Below, one piece after another: positions 39,697 to 52,408 of a stretch of 64,000 bases of DNA. Each line of letters begins with the position of its first letter. Within the stretch, counting starts at the first letter, position 1. The position numbers and the translations under genes are program-made. This DNA comes from Sipunculus nudus (lineage: Eukaryota > Annelida > Sipuncula > Golfingiida > Sipunculidae), in NCBI GenBank assembly GCA_026874595.1, contig CM049320.1, positions 17,186,988 through 17,250,987 of the forward strand. Reading direction: 5' to 3'. The notes beneath the pieces are model-generated. The model saw only the letters and a list, made by a program, of their open reading frames with translations. It did not search any database and was not told the origin of the DNA.

Positions 39697-40264
39697 CTAT
39701 CAGTCAATGTAGAAAAGAATGTAAATGTGTGGTCGCAATGCGCGTCATGCATCAGAGATTTGTTATAGAAATGCCAAACGACCCAGGTATATAACGTCAA
39801 GGAAGTTCTCGAGGCTTATGGAATAAATTAACAAGTTGGTAGTTAAAAAGCTACACAACACAATTCCTCGAGGTAGCTAAGGAGAAACCACTCAGTCATT
39901 GTACTAGATATGCATACCTAAATAAATAAGATTAGATCGTTTCACTTGTTATAACAATATTATACTGATACTGATAATATGTCATTGAGCAATGACACAG
40001 GAGTACAGACAGAATACCCCCCCCCCCTAACAAGAATCCCTGCTCAAAACCCCTTACCAAAAAAAAAACGGACAAAAGCCCCCTTCCCTGCAAAGAAGTA
40101 AATGTTTCTTCACTGGTACCACATGTTATGGAAGTTTTGGTTATATAAAGGTTTGCTCAATTTTCGACACGTTATTTACATATTATACATTTTATTCAAA
40201 TAAATCCATAAATGAAACCGTCCTGTGCTAACTTGGCATAAAATAAGACACACATTAGACTAAC

Positions 40265-40422
<158 letters not shown>

Positions 40423-40946
40423 TTAATTTGACAGTGTTCCGACGATCTATCTGACAAAATTTTTATAGTCAATGGTAATTCTTTAACCAGTACCATCCCG
40501 TGTTCATCGAGTAAAAGAGTTTTGTGAGACCCTTTGTATCTTTTGTTGAAAATTAATGAGTTAACAATTTAGAAATAAAGAATTGCAATTGCCGCTGGAT
40601 TCTATTAACTTAATGTTGAAAAGTAAAAATACAAGACCCTGCTTCAGGTATGGAAGTTGTTGAGTGAATATTAATAAAATGGATGGACATAGGGACAAAA
40701 GTTATTTAACGTACAATAACGAATGATCTCATACACTTTATCATGTTCTTTTATAATTGAAATTTAACACAAATCCTCCAAAAGAATATAACGCAAAGTA
40801 ATGGAATCCTACTTTGTTAAACAATACAATACGCTAATTTTTTATTCTGAACCGCTAATTCACACACTTTTTAATTTAACTTTCTATGATCCTCTGAAAA
40901 CGGTAACCCACCTGTTATCCTGACCCCCCCTGTTACCCTAACCCAC

Positions 40947-41020
40947 CTGTTCATAACATCCACCATTCTCTTGGCGAAAGAAATCATGAAATTCGAGTTA
41001 TGTGGTGGACCATTATGAAT
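40947..41020 (-). CDS. GFUS: GFUS copy A, exon 4 (catalytic Tyr replaced)
   Basis: Acceptor 'ttttttacag' (phase 0), donor AG/GTGGGT (phase 2). It encodes 'IHNGPPHNSNFMISFAKRM' then 'VDVMN'. In the family this block reads N-F-G-Y-S-Y-A-K, with the first Tyr and the Lys forming the SDR YxxxK pair. Here the Tyr is Ile (ATT) and the second Tyr is Phe; the Lys is kept. Confidence 0.88.
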
Positions 41021-41437
41021 CTGTAAAAAATAAATAAGAAATAAGAAAGTTAAAATTGCAGGATCAACTGAACATTCTTTCGAAGTGATCATAGAATGCT
41101 GCATAAAGTGTCTCTATATAACAAGGGATGTAGCAATCGCTAAATCTTGAATTATGTCAATCTGACCATACTTACCAATAACGTATAGTCAGAAAAAAAG
41201 AATGCCTACACTGAGTTATTATTCATGAACCATTACTGTTATAATCACTCTAACATTAAAAAAAGAACCAACTCTATATCTATATTAAGTTATATCTGTC
41301 TTAATCATTGTTATGTGTTTCAGGTGATCTTGTTTCTTTCATCCAGTTTTTATTTCTCTGTCAGACAAAGCCCGCTCTCTCTCTATTTCTATATCTAAAT
41401 CCCACTTTTTTTCTCTGTTTCCATCTGTCTCTTGTTA

Positions 41438-41659
<222 letters not shown>

Positions 41660-41930
41660 CTAGAAAATAACAAAAGGAAATCCTGCATTTTATGTCATAT
41701 TAAAATATATTATAATTGGAGGTGGAATTATACCGAGAGCGTCCTTCCAAACAAACTCGGTCAATGAGATAATCTCGGTTCAAGAACAACCTGTTTTGGA
41801 AGAAGTCGCGCGGACGTGTCCTACCGCAAGGACGGATGATATGGGCGTCACGCTCCCGAACCCTGTTCATTAACTATGAACAGAGGTTTTTCTGATATCA
41901 GACACGGATAATTTGGCTGTGAATATTTCA

Positions 41931-41936
<6 letters not shown>

Positions 41937-41982
<46 letters not shown>
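41937..41982. repeat. (AT)n microsatellite
   Basis: About 23 AT units in intron 2 of GFUS copy A. Confidence 0.95.
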
Positions 41983-41986
<4 letters not shown>

Positions 41987-42045
41987 TGGTGCATATACTT
42001 TTAAGAAACTTAAACATATATTAATATCATTCATTAGTTTTATTG

Positions 42046-42297
42046 TTTCCGCCAGGAGGGTATGCGGTCATGTCCGTTGGTTTGTGTGTTTTTGTGCGTG
42101 TCTGTTCACAACATTACTCACGCTATCATGGATGGAAATTCATGAAAATTTCCGGGCATTTCAGGGAATGGCCCGAATAAGAATCGATAAGATTTGGAAG
42201 TGCATCCTGCACATGACCATGATCAAGGAACGTCATCAATGAATATTTACATATGTAGATTCACTTATGCACAAATGAACCTGGAAATAATACACCT
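42046..42297 (-). repeat. Dispersed repeat family 1, copy 3
   Basis: The reverse complement aligns with 26026-26252: 'ccaggttcatttgtgcataa', 'ttgatgacgttccttgatca', 'gttgtgaacagacacgcaca' and a 'catacc-tcctggcgga' end. It lies in intron 2 of GFUS copy A. Confidence 0.65.
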
Positions 42298-42750
42298 GGA
42301 ACCTAATAATTAAAGGCAAACATATGACGGAGGCTTGTATTCCTAAGAATGCAGAATTCTAGTTTGGTACATGTCGTGTTGATGAAAACATGTAAAGTGG
42401 AACATGACTGTAATTGGGTTATAATCTTCACGTCCAGAATATAACCTCCGAGTATGCAAAACCTTTCTTTCCATTGAATGTTATACACATAAAACATATG
42501 TATGAATGTTGACCTCATTCATAATCATAAAAAAGTCGTTTAACATTAATAATAAACTCATATATGTCTAATATAAACCTTATACGCTGTTACTTCCATA
42601 TTCATAATGAAAATAAGTTATTAAAACAAATATATCTTCTTCTAAGTACACCAGCTTTCGACAGCTGGCTAGTTTTAAACTGCATGACAATATCTCAACA
42701 CGTAAAGCTGTATTGGTTATGAATTATTCGAGCATTCGAGTTACACATAC

Positions 42751-42865
42751 CCAAAAGTCGACATAATTCTTCAGATAACCAAACGATCCTCCAACCAGTG
42801 CCGCCAGGTGGATCACGTGTGTTGGTTTAACTCGCTCAAACAAGGCCTTTGCTTCTTCAAGATTA
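42751..42865 (-). CDS. GFUS: GFUS copy A, exon 2
   Basis: Acceptor 'tttttcag' (phase 2), donor TGG/GTATGT (phase 0). It encodes '[20 protein letters not shown]', then '[18 protein letters not shown]', the second Rossmann unit with the 'HLAA-VGG' NADP-pocket signature. Confidence 0.9.
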
Positions 42866-43039
42866 CTGAAAAATAGCACTAAAAATTGTTTATAGCAGCT
42901 TGGTCATATGGCAAAACTTAATTATAACCTAATAATACAGCAGTGAATGCAATATTTTCATTATACTTAGACTGACTTCAGCGATATATATACTTTGATG
43001 GACATCTGTCGCCTATGATGCATATAAATCTACTACGCT

Positions 43040-43510
43040 CCTAACACCATCACATTGCTGACATCCCCATTAATAACATACCCACACTGTTAACACTATC
43101 ATACTCTTACATAAACGACACTGCTAACGCAATCAAACTGGTAACATCGACCACCATAGTTTGAACATCATCATCAAATTTCGGACATCACCACACTTCA
43201 AATCATAAAAACTACTAACCTCACACTGCTAACACATCCACAATGCTAAAATCCCCACACACTGCTAACATTACCACATGGCTAACACAACGACACTGCT
43301 AACACAAACACACTTGTAAAATCTGACTGTTAACATCACTAAATCCATAACTTCACCACACTGCTAACACCTCCTCGCTTCCTACATAGCCAACTTTTAA
43401 CACTACCAGACAGCTAACTTGACCAGACTGGTAAAACCACCACATAGGTAACACAACCATTCTCTATAAAGTCCACACACCATTACAAACACAACACTCT
43501 TAACAAACAA
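43040..43510 (+). repeat. Degenerate short tandem repeat (CACTGCTAACA type)
   Basis: Many imperfect copies of an 18-20 bp word such as 'cacactgctaacatcacc', with period and sequence both drifting. It lies in intron 1 of GFUS copy A. The strand is A+C-rich throughout. Confidence 0.75.
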
Positions 43511-44211
43511 TTAGCAACGCTTATTGTTGGATCCATCAGAAGGTGTGTCAAAGTTGGGGTTATCAGACTTATAAAGCTTATCAGCATGATCCATTCCCAT
43601 AGACGAACCATCGAAAAAGAATTAGATTTTTTAAAAAGTATTCTAGAGATATCTGCCTTTATCTAACATTAATACTAATGTTTTTATTTTCCCTGTAAAC
43701 TTAAGCTTATGTGCTTCCCACTGATTTTTTTGTGTGTGAATCTTTTCGGTGAACCAAGCAATCCGTGCCTAAATATTGTCATGTCCCGGCTTGGAAATGA
43801 CTCGCCGTGCCCTAACAACAAGTTTTTTTTCCCACATTTTTTCATGGGAACAAAATCTCTTTCTGGCGTCAGTGAAAACCACGTTTAGTATGGAGCGACC
43901 CACACTATAACTGTACTCAATAACACCTATAGTCTTTCCGATTAATACCATTTAATTAAATATACTCCAGTAGGGGGATTACATCTTTCTTGCATAGCGA
44001 TATTGCGGTATCCTCGGCAAGAACAATTTAATGTATCAGGGATAACCCATGAGCAATAGGCATGAGCCGGTAGTCAGATCAAAGAGCTTTTATACCTAAG
44101 TGCGAGGTTTCTTATCACGATCGCAAGCAACATTGGTTTCACTCTCCAGCACACATTGCTCTCTCCTTTTAATTCAACCGCTGGTTAAGAATAAGATAAG
44201 ACTATACTCAC

Positions 44212-44348
44212 GTGAGATCAGCGTCTTTTGAGCTACAATACACAGAGGTTTCATCTTCGCGCCTGTCCGATTTGACGACCGTCTGTACGGCATTCCCAAC
44301 GAGTCCTATGGCGCCAGTTACCAGAATCACTTTCTTCTCTTGTGACAT
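44212..44348 (-). CDS. GFUS: GFUS copy A, exon 1 (start)
   Basis: It starts 'MSQEKKVILVTGAIGLVGNA' and ends 'SSKDADL' plus two bases (phase 2) before GTGAGT. The GxxGxxG NADP(H) loop is G-A-I-G-L-V-G. The ATG at 44348 is chosen because 'tgtttgttcag' just upstream (44358) is a good acceptor; the in-frame extension further 5' is probably an intron in the 5' untranslated region. Confidence 0.9.
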
Positions 44349-44849
44349 TTTTTTTCTGAACAAACACAGACAACCAATAGTAAGACAAGATGCAGAGAAA
44401 TGGCTCATCCAGTCTGTATCTCTGCCATATATATCAGAGGAAGGAAAACTTTACTTCCCTAAGGCCACATAGAACACCGAAATACCTCGAGTTGGCCGTT
44501 TTTGCAATAAAAAAAGTAAAGTTCCTTTTTCAAGTTCATTAAATTTCGAAGGCAAGTTCGGACAAAATCTGACCGAAGGAAGTACCTTCTTTACATAAAT
44601 TTAAAATGACTGCCATTTGCTTCTTTCAGGGCCAATATCTCCTGAATAGTTCATGGTAGACCTTTTAAATGTATTAACGAAATATAGGAAAATGACCCTA
44701 AGGAATTCAAATATTAAAACAAGACATCAGAATCTTTGTGTGACATCATATAATCAAGATATGACGCATTTAAAATATTTCATCGTTATGATAACATTGT
44801 AAACATTACAGCATGCAAGCAAACAAACATTTATTTTTGCACGAGAGTG

Positions 44850-45065
44850 TTAAATCTTCGTCAGGGTCGCTGTCATGAGCAAAATCTGCAGCATTATTAC
44901 AGGCAAACCCCTGCAACCAGTGCAAAAACTGGTACACTCTATTGCATTCTTACAAAATAAACAAAGTAAAGTGTCACAGTCTCCTTTGCATTGACAACGG
45001 ATGATTTTCAGAAGGTGGTATGGTACAGTCAGCAAGTTCATCTTTTTTTGAAAGCAGACGACCAT
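44850..45065 (-). pseudogene. C-terminal CXC fragment of the repetitive family
   Basis: The open frame reads 'YHLLKIIRCQCKGDCDTLLC', then 'CKNAIECTSFCTGCRG', spacing cysteines as in CXC (tesmin/TSO1-like) zinc-binding motifs. It ends at a TAA at 44850. It lies 0.5 kb upstream of GFUS copy A and on the same strand, but it is unrelated to that gene. Confidence 0.7.
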
Positions 45066-45746
45066 CTGACAGCTGCCATCCCCAATTTCTCGGGCTAAGA
45101 TCCTCAGAACCTATCTAAATCTGGGCTTGAAAATAAACCCTGTACGAGTGAATGTTCCCAAATACAACATAGCAATAGTAAGCTCTCGCGCCTTCTCTAC
45201 GTCAGCAGCAGAAAGTCCACTTCTGGTCAGAATCGCCACTTATTTCTTAAAGTCATACATTTCGAATTTTTTCATAGGTATTCCATTGCAAATGCCAAAC
45301 AACCTAGGTGTTGTGTCACATCAACCAAGGGCGTGAGTTACCGGTAGCAGACGACACAGATTCTATCTCAACTGCTGCCCGAGGTGAATAATGTTCCATA
45401 TTCTTTTGTTTGCCTTCTTTTCTTCTCATTTTTTTTCTCTGATCAGAAGACTTATCCTTGTCTTTGCTATCAGGACATCAGAATCTCCCTCTGGACTTTA
45501 TGCCTTTCTCTTCCTTTTTCTCCATCAGTAAATTATTCAAGAGCAGTTTGTTTTTGGCGTTGGATTCGGTGGCCAGGATTTGTTCTTTAGTTGATTTAAG
45601 GGGCATGGTTGCAGAGAACAAAACTCATGAACCCACCTTACCCTTTGTTCTCCTCTCATCGGTGACATCCTTTGTGGAAAGACCCTGTGCAGACTCTAGT
45701 CATAGGTTTCATTTTTCTACCATGTGATTCTATCAAGGAGGTAATC

Positions 45747-47710
45747 CTATAGTCCGTTCCACCAACCGTGACACTAGGTTTTTTTCGGGTTTTCTTCTCT
45801 CCCTGGATTTCTAATGTGTGTTCATAGCGGTACGGCAAAGGCTGAGAAAACGACCTAATTTTGTATAAGGTTAGCAAAAATTAATGATAAACAACTAACA
45901 TCACGACGCCGTGTTGTTGTTTTTCTTTATGTGATAACTACATGGCCAACTATGCGCTGTATGTGAAAACTTTGCCGTCATAAAGGAATGACGTAACCGT
46001 GACGTCACGGTCGTCGCGTGAAATTTCCTGAACACACGTTATGAAGAGGCCAGCAGATGGCACCGTGGTCAGCAGCCAAAGTTGAGCTCTTCTATTTTAT
46101 AATACTGTATATGGCCGATTTTTAAATATTGTATGGTACACAGAGCCCCAGTCATGGCTATGGCCGAAGCTTCATTCATGTTACTGATGGTATATGCGTG
46201 AAAAATCGCTTTGTGAGGCCCGTGACGTCAGCGTTTAGTTCTGGACTACAAGTTTTCTAGCCACAGCCGGTGGGAATCTATTCACATTTGTTTTTTGAAA
46301 AGGCGAATTTTAATTCCCGTCAAATTAACGAATACAACTTTAACAAAAAATGCAAAAAGTTTACAAAATTTCATGCGAATCTACGTATTTGAGGACCCCG
46401 AGGCACCGGCACTGGCATCTTGTCATCTCTATTTAAAATGAACTGGTCAGAATATTCGCCTAACTTTTTACCGCTTTGTGCGTACTTGCCTTGCAATATG
46501 GGTGATCCCATTTCAAGGTTGGGATGACCCCCCACACACTTTAGATTATTTAAGATACTAAAGATTTATCCTAGTCCGTACACCCAGGTTAGGACTAAAT
46601 TCAGGCAGAAATAAAACCATTTGTTCAAAATTAACATTTTACACAAATTGTTTTTTTGTCATAATCACTGGATATGTGTCCCATAAAAAAGGGTAGTGCA
46701 TGGTAATGAATCTATGTTTCTGGGATAGCCAATAAATTCAGATTAGGCCTAAACACAAGAATTTAAATCCATTCCCAAGGAAAATCGTACAAAAATTAAC
46801 GCAAAGCAGGCTTGGCACCATGTTAATCAAATACTGTGCTTGCGACCGCTTTTAATTTAAACTTTGCCAGAAAATGTAAGGTACATATATTCAAATTACT
46901 GTTTGAGAGTGAACAGAGTTCACTGAAAAAAAAAAATGCCCGAGCTTGAAATTGACACGAATGGACTGCGCGACCCCCGCTCATAGAGCCACCGGTGATA
47001 CATTGTAAAAGGTAATCGCTGGCGCTGCATGCCCGGTACACGTGCCTGGGAGAAATCTAGGGCACACAGGCACGGTGTACAAGTTTCTGGTGTTTTATTA
47101 TTATTATTATTGCACCGCTTATGACCATTCAAAAGGATATTACCCTTTCATCTATATGTTAAATGGGGGAGGGTGGAGAACACTTTATGAAAAAATCGCG
47201 TTCTTTTATGATGAATACGACACTTTTTAGCCGAGACATCAAAATAATTTTATTGTTAATTTTAAAAAAATTAAGTGTCTTGTATTCTCAAACTTAAAAA
47301 GGATCTCCTCTGACTCAGAAACAATGTACAGTCGTAGAACCAGGCTATATACATGTAACTAATGACAGTGATGTACTGCTGCATTTAATATTGATTGACC
47401 TCTCCACATCGCCAAACAGCGGGAACCTCCAATCTGCAAAATGGAACACCGCTTATGACGTCACGCGCGTGCGATGCAGAATCAAATCAGTTGACCAGGC
47501 ACAAAATGTCGTAAACGCCTGCAGAGTTTCTCCTGGATTTTGATTTTTGTTCATTACAGGCTAATCATCTCGGGAATGTGGCATTTTTCCTGTCAGAAAA
47601 TTAGGTCGCGTTCAAATTTAACTCCTTACCAAAAATCTTTGTTCTGTTTTGATTCTGATTCAAAATATCGCGAAAAAACTTAGTGTCACGGTTGGTGGAA
47701 CGGACTATAG
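45747..47710. mobile_element. TIR element (1.96 kb) inserted in the CXC-family gene
   Basis: The ends are near-perfect inverted repeats of about 38 bp: 'ctatagtccgttccacca' onward at 45747-45786, and its complement at 47671-47710, identical for the first 30 bases. Flanking minus-strand sequence belongs to the same host gene on both sides ('..ALETLL' right, 'GLSTKDV..' left). The terminal CTATAG is palindromic, so a TA target duplication is possible but not resolvable. No transposase frame was found inside, so it is non-autonomous. Confidence 0.85.
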
Positions 47711-47963
47711 TCAGGTCATTTAATTTTGCTATTAGAGTAAGGTCTCAAGGGCATCAGCAGGTTGTCTCTTGTTAGTCTCTCTAAGAAGTCCGTTTTTGTC
47801 AAACAAAGATGAAGGGTAATTCGCCAATTCATATTTAAATCATGTTCGAGATGTAGACCTCAGCAGGTTTGGTGTAGTAAGAATGAAGTGATGACAGGTG
47901 AAGAAGAAAATCTTCTGTACGTTCTGCCCTCTAAAACTAATGGAGGAGATAGGTCATTGACTT

Positions 47964-48422
47964 TTACTGCAGCCAAAGTTGGCCGGTTATAAAAGAAGCT
48001 ACTTTGCTCTTATACTTATCTAGGACGATACTAATATTATGGATGACATCATTTTTGTATACATCTGTGGTTGTTAAGTTATCAACAGATACATCGTCGA
48101 AAATCTCAGCTACCTCTCTTAGATCTAGGTGCAGGTCTTCTGGCTCACTCAACTGTTTCTCATGTGCTTGGTAGGCTTCACAGCCATAGAATTTTATACC
48201 ATATGCCTCTGATACGAGCATTGTTTTTAATGCCGCATTTACAAAAGTGTGTGTCCTAAAGGCCCTGGCATATGCTTTACCATTTAGGATGTGGTAAATT
48301 TCCTTTTCAGTGTTAATAAGTTCAAGCACTTCCCCAAGACCTAAGCATTCATGAGGTGCCCCATGTATCCGAGATAACTCATACTCGTGTAAAAACTCCC
48401 TACCTTTAACACGACTTTCTTT
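47964..48422 (-). pseudogene. Central fragment of the repetitive CXC family
   Basis: 'GREFLHEYELSRIHGAPHEC' followed by 'LGEVLELINTEKEIYHILNG' and 'KSKVASFITGQLWLQ' is continuous for about 150 codons to a TAA at 47964. It is the best-preserved stretch of this family copy besides 49082-49555. Confidence 0.7.
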
Positions 48423-49081
48423 AGCTCGCTATCTTTCCCTCATGATGAATGATCGTTCGCGCTTTAAGCAATAATGGTAAGTCAAACGTCCGGATATGTT
48501 CTGTGCCATGCTTTCAGAGATAACAAAAAGCGATGTGGGGTATAAGAAAGACACGTTAATGGGATTCATGTCAATCATACGGAGGAAGTGAACAGATGAT
48601 TTGCCTAGATGGTCAGCCTTGCAATTAACCTGCATCATTCATGATCATCCCAGCCTTTTGGGGCGAAATGGGAGGGATATCCTCCACAGAAGATAAACAG
48701 AATTAGAGTACAGGTAATCTGCAATTATATCAGGTATTTTCTTGTAAAGCAGTGAAGAATCTTTCCCAATAAAACCGTGGTAAAACGTATATCAATCCTA
48801 GCTGCAGGGAAACCCTGGGATTGGTCTGGGAGTCTTGGCACATGGTGCTGTCATTGCATCATTGGTGTGAATGCCACAAATAGTCCCATTCCATGAAATG
48901 TTCCACGTCAATCTAATGGGCGGAGATTGTGATCTACGTTGTCCGGAATAGAGTGGGCGCAGAGACTAGATACATAACAACTTTCATGAGAACTTGCTGC
49001 ACACTGTGAGAAATGCAAACTTTCTTCATATGACAAGCAAATTCCATGACTGTAATGACTGTCTACCAAAAATCTAGAACT

Positions 49082-49555
49082 TTATAAATGATGCATCTGC
49101 AAACCTTGTTCAAATAGGAAAGGGACAAGAACACTCCTAGACCTTGTACACTGCATCATGCACTGAACGATTGTAGCTACCTTCAGCCCTGTAGACTTAC
49201 CCCGGAAGAGATGGGACAAAAGTAGCCTGTCCGATTCAGGCATATACCTCAAGTTATGTTCTACCGATCCTAACTGATTTATGTCTGGATACTCAAACGT
49301 TAAAGTATTTATACATTTTATATCTGATTTAATAAGTTCAACTGCAATTTTGATTATCCGAAGCTTTTCAGCAGATTCATTCTCCATTTTTGGTGTTTCA
49401 TAAAATTCCTGTAGAATCTGCGCAGCTGCAGACCTGTATGTCAAAACAATCTCTGTCCCGTTAATATTTGTGATCACTAAACTAACTTCAAAATGTTCTG
49501 CTTGTTTTTGTCGCATATACTTTGCTGGATTTGGTCCACCACACAGCTTAGACAT
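49082..49555 (-). pseudogene. N-proximal fragment of the repetitive CXC family
   Basis: An open frame of 157 codons, from 'MSKLCGGPNPAKYMRQKQAE' through 'RIIKIAVELIKSDIKCINTL', 'YMPESDRLLLSHLFRGKS' and 'VATIVQCMMQCTRSRS' to 'EQGLQMHHL'. These blocks match my memory of the family upstream of its central domain. The reading degenerates on both sides. Confidence 0.65.
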
Positions 49556-50220
49556 ATCTTAAAAAAAAAAAAACCTGTTACAGCAGTTTGCACATAGTCA
49601 TTTTACCGAAGGTCATTTACAACCTGCTAGTCCTCCTCACGCGAACTGTCCTCGTGTGTCTTTTTTTTGAGAGGTACAGATTCAGATATGTCGCGTCTGT
49701 AACGTATGGGAATCTGTTTTCCAGCCCTGATGTTTACGCTGCATTTGCCATGATAAGTCGCATCGGCTGCATGAAAGTAGATGCAGCATGCCAACCGTCC
49801 GCGTACGTTATCCGCCCAGGGTTCGTCAGACGATCATTCATCACATACTTGATGATTGACTCGAAAGGTCCAACGATTTAACAGTAAAAACATGATCAGT
49901 CTTGGTATCAGCTAACATCCGCACAGAGAACATTGCTAAGAAAATTCGATCTTAGGTTCCAGGATCGACGAATTCGTAGTGTTTTAGTTCTGTCCCTTTG
50001 TTCCTTTTCAATGTCGACTTGATGGACTGCTTGGTGCAGAAGTCCCATCTGCAATCACCATGGATCCTTTTGCCTGCTGTAACATTTTTGCCTTCATCTC
50101 TGGCTTGTCCTGCGTCAGTGACATCAGAGACACCCCTCTAAGTCAGGACAAATGAATGTCTTTCTGCCATCATCTAGTGCTTTCAGGCATATTGGAAAAC
50201 TTTGTTCTTCCATTGCAGGT

Positions 50221-52400
50221 TAAAAAATAATCACTCTATAAATTTAATGGTATGTACGTAGTAGGTATTCAGCAGGCGGTTGATTTGTTGATTAAACTAA
50301 TGGTTTCGATCCAGTTGATATTGAATTAACCTATTTTTTATGAAACTTAAAAACAAAGCAATTATTAAGATTTGTCAGGTGCAAGCTATGGTAAAATTTC
50401 CTAAGGTTTCGGTCGAGTTCATATAGTCTTTTAACTAATGCATTCAATGCTTCCTTTATGAGCCGAGTCCTACATGAAAAATCTGCTCCTCTGCAAATCT
50501 TAGAGTAGTAGGCTTCTAACCTACAGCGATATTATACAGGTCAAGACCGTGACTGGAGCAATATCAGGATGAAAAATCCCGCGTGTTTACTGTATCAGGA
50601 ATAGGTGGTAATTACAATTAGAGCAGCGAGTTTTTACAGTTTTACGAGGGTTTTACAGCCTCGTGCAATTGTGCAAGCATTTGCAGACACCAAAGTGCGC
50701 CGGAAAAGAGATAGCCAGGGATTTGCAGGAATTTGAGTGATACATATAAACTGATGTTCATTGAGTACCCGGTTTGAATTATTTTTGTACATATACATAA
50801 CCTATGCACAAAATCAAGAGGTTATTATTCGGTTAAATTACAGGTAAATAAGTTAATCAGTATAAAGTTATAAAATATACTCACTTGTTCATTGTGTTAA
50901 CGAATATCATGCCTGGTTTAAACAGTTAAAACAATGAAAATTACTAAATACAGTTTAGGATGAAAAAAACCCACTTATTTCCTAGGATGAACAATTTCTT
51001 AAGACGTATTTCGATTCGTTGGGTTACTTTTCCATCTGCAATTAAACATTTTGGTTCTAGATAGAACGATTTATCAGATATTAACCCTCAAATAAGCCCG
51101 CGGTGGCCATTTTGAATTTATGCAAATGAGAACAGTTACAACAAAAGAGTTATTTAACTCGCCATATTTTTGCAATAAATTTCGCTGATAACATCAGAAT
51201 GTTAGTTTGCTTGCATGCTTGAATAATAATGACTATGGCGAAGTAAAAAGATGATATAATGTTACATAAAATGCGTGATATCTCGGTGATTTGAGTTCAA
51301 ACAAGGATTTTTATGTGATATTTTTATTTCTTTGGGTCTCTTCTTTATGTTGGTAATACATTAACAGTGTCAATCATGTACTGTTCATGAGATATTGATG
51401 CTCTAAGAAGCGTATGGCGGCCTTTGAGAAATATGTTAAACAGCGGACTCCGGTGGTCCGAGTTTGTCAGAACCCGCCTTGGACATTATGATGGACCTAT
51501 TGAATCTAATGCAATCATAAAACAAACTATTGCAACATGTTCCAGGTTCGGCAATTTCGGGGCAATTTTAACTGGACTATATCTGAAGTACAGGGTCTAC
51601 GTGTTGCTCTTGAACCAAATATTTTGACATCGATTTTCATTTCTATTAAAATTCATTGAAAAAACAGGCATTACGAATATTTTTGGATACCTACCGGAGT
51701 AAAAAATTTGAAAGCGTCAATTAATATATCTATTAAGTGATCATTGTATTTCTTTCATTGTATTATTTGTGTTACCTACCGGAAAAAAATCATTTGAAAA
51801 CGTCAGTTAATATGTAATATATCTATTTAGTGATAATTGTAATCAGAATGGCAAGCATTTAGAAATGTCTAATGAATAAAAAAGAGAATGACCCAAACAA
51901 CTAATGTGAAAAAAAATGTTGAAAGGTTATGTGTATATTAAAAAATAAAATAAATTACCCGTTGTTTGTCGGTAGGACGTAGGTAGTGACCATATAGACC
52001 ATCCGCGCAGAGCAAAATGGATTTTTTTTCGTCTTGAATGTAGACCTAATTGTGATATAAATCAGAACCAACGGCAATAAGAACCAACGTCAGAAATAGG
52101 GACACCAGTGATCGATTGTTTTTTTTTTGTGGGAAGAGGAAATCAAGATCATAAATCTAACACAGTGCGTCGTACTCTCTATTGAACTGATTGATGTTTA
52201 ATCAATAACAATGCTGCCGTTACACATTCAACACAAACCTGTCTATAAAGAAATTATATTTGTCTTGAAATGAGGACGCATGTAATTGATATATGACTGA
52301 CTACCGAATCATACTGGGAATTTTCATTTTACAAACCTTCAGCTCCAGGCCTCGGGATAACGGTTTCAACATAACTCACTAGGCAGTTAAAATTCAATCG
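50221..52400. other. Intergenic DNA
   Basis: AT-rich, with no recognisable exon, RNA or element boundaries. A short internal near-repeat ('acctaccgga..aaaa', 51692 and 51775) is present. The 67-codon frame at 51424-51627 has no features. Confidence 0.5.
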
Positions 52401-52408
52401 GGCCTACC

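Larger units (their letters stand above)
44850..50220 (-). pseudogene. Broken member of a repetitive CXC-domain gene family
   Basis: Minus-strand fragments run in one consistent order. 49660-50220: degenerate N-terminus with 'FHAADATYHGKC', a zinc-binding-like motif. 49082-49555: open, 157 codons. 48429-48638: 'GKSSVHFLRMIDMNP'. 47964-48350: 'LELINTEKEIYHILNGKAYA' and 'EVAEIFDDVSVDNLTTTDVY'. 47730-47960: 'ELANYPSSLFDKNGLLRETN'. Then a TIR insertion, 'GLSTKDVTDERR', 'CDTTPRLFGI' (about 45300), and a terminal Cys-rich 'IIRCQCKGDC' (CXC). I recognise the arrangement from many uncharacterised predicted proteins of molluscs and cnidarians; its function, perhaps with a PIN-like nuclease core, is recalled, not shown here. 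Multiple stops and frameshifts make this copy non-functional. Confidence 0.7.

Noticed and set aside
44349-44408. N-terminal extension of fucose synthase (20 extra residues in frame)
   Set aside because: A good splice acceptor lies just upstream of the ATG at 44348, and the family starts close to the Rossmann strand without such an extension.
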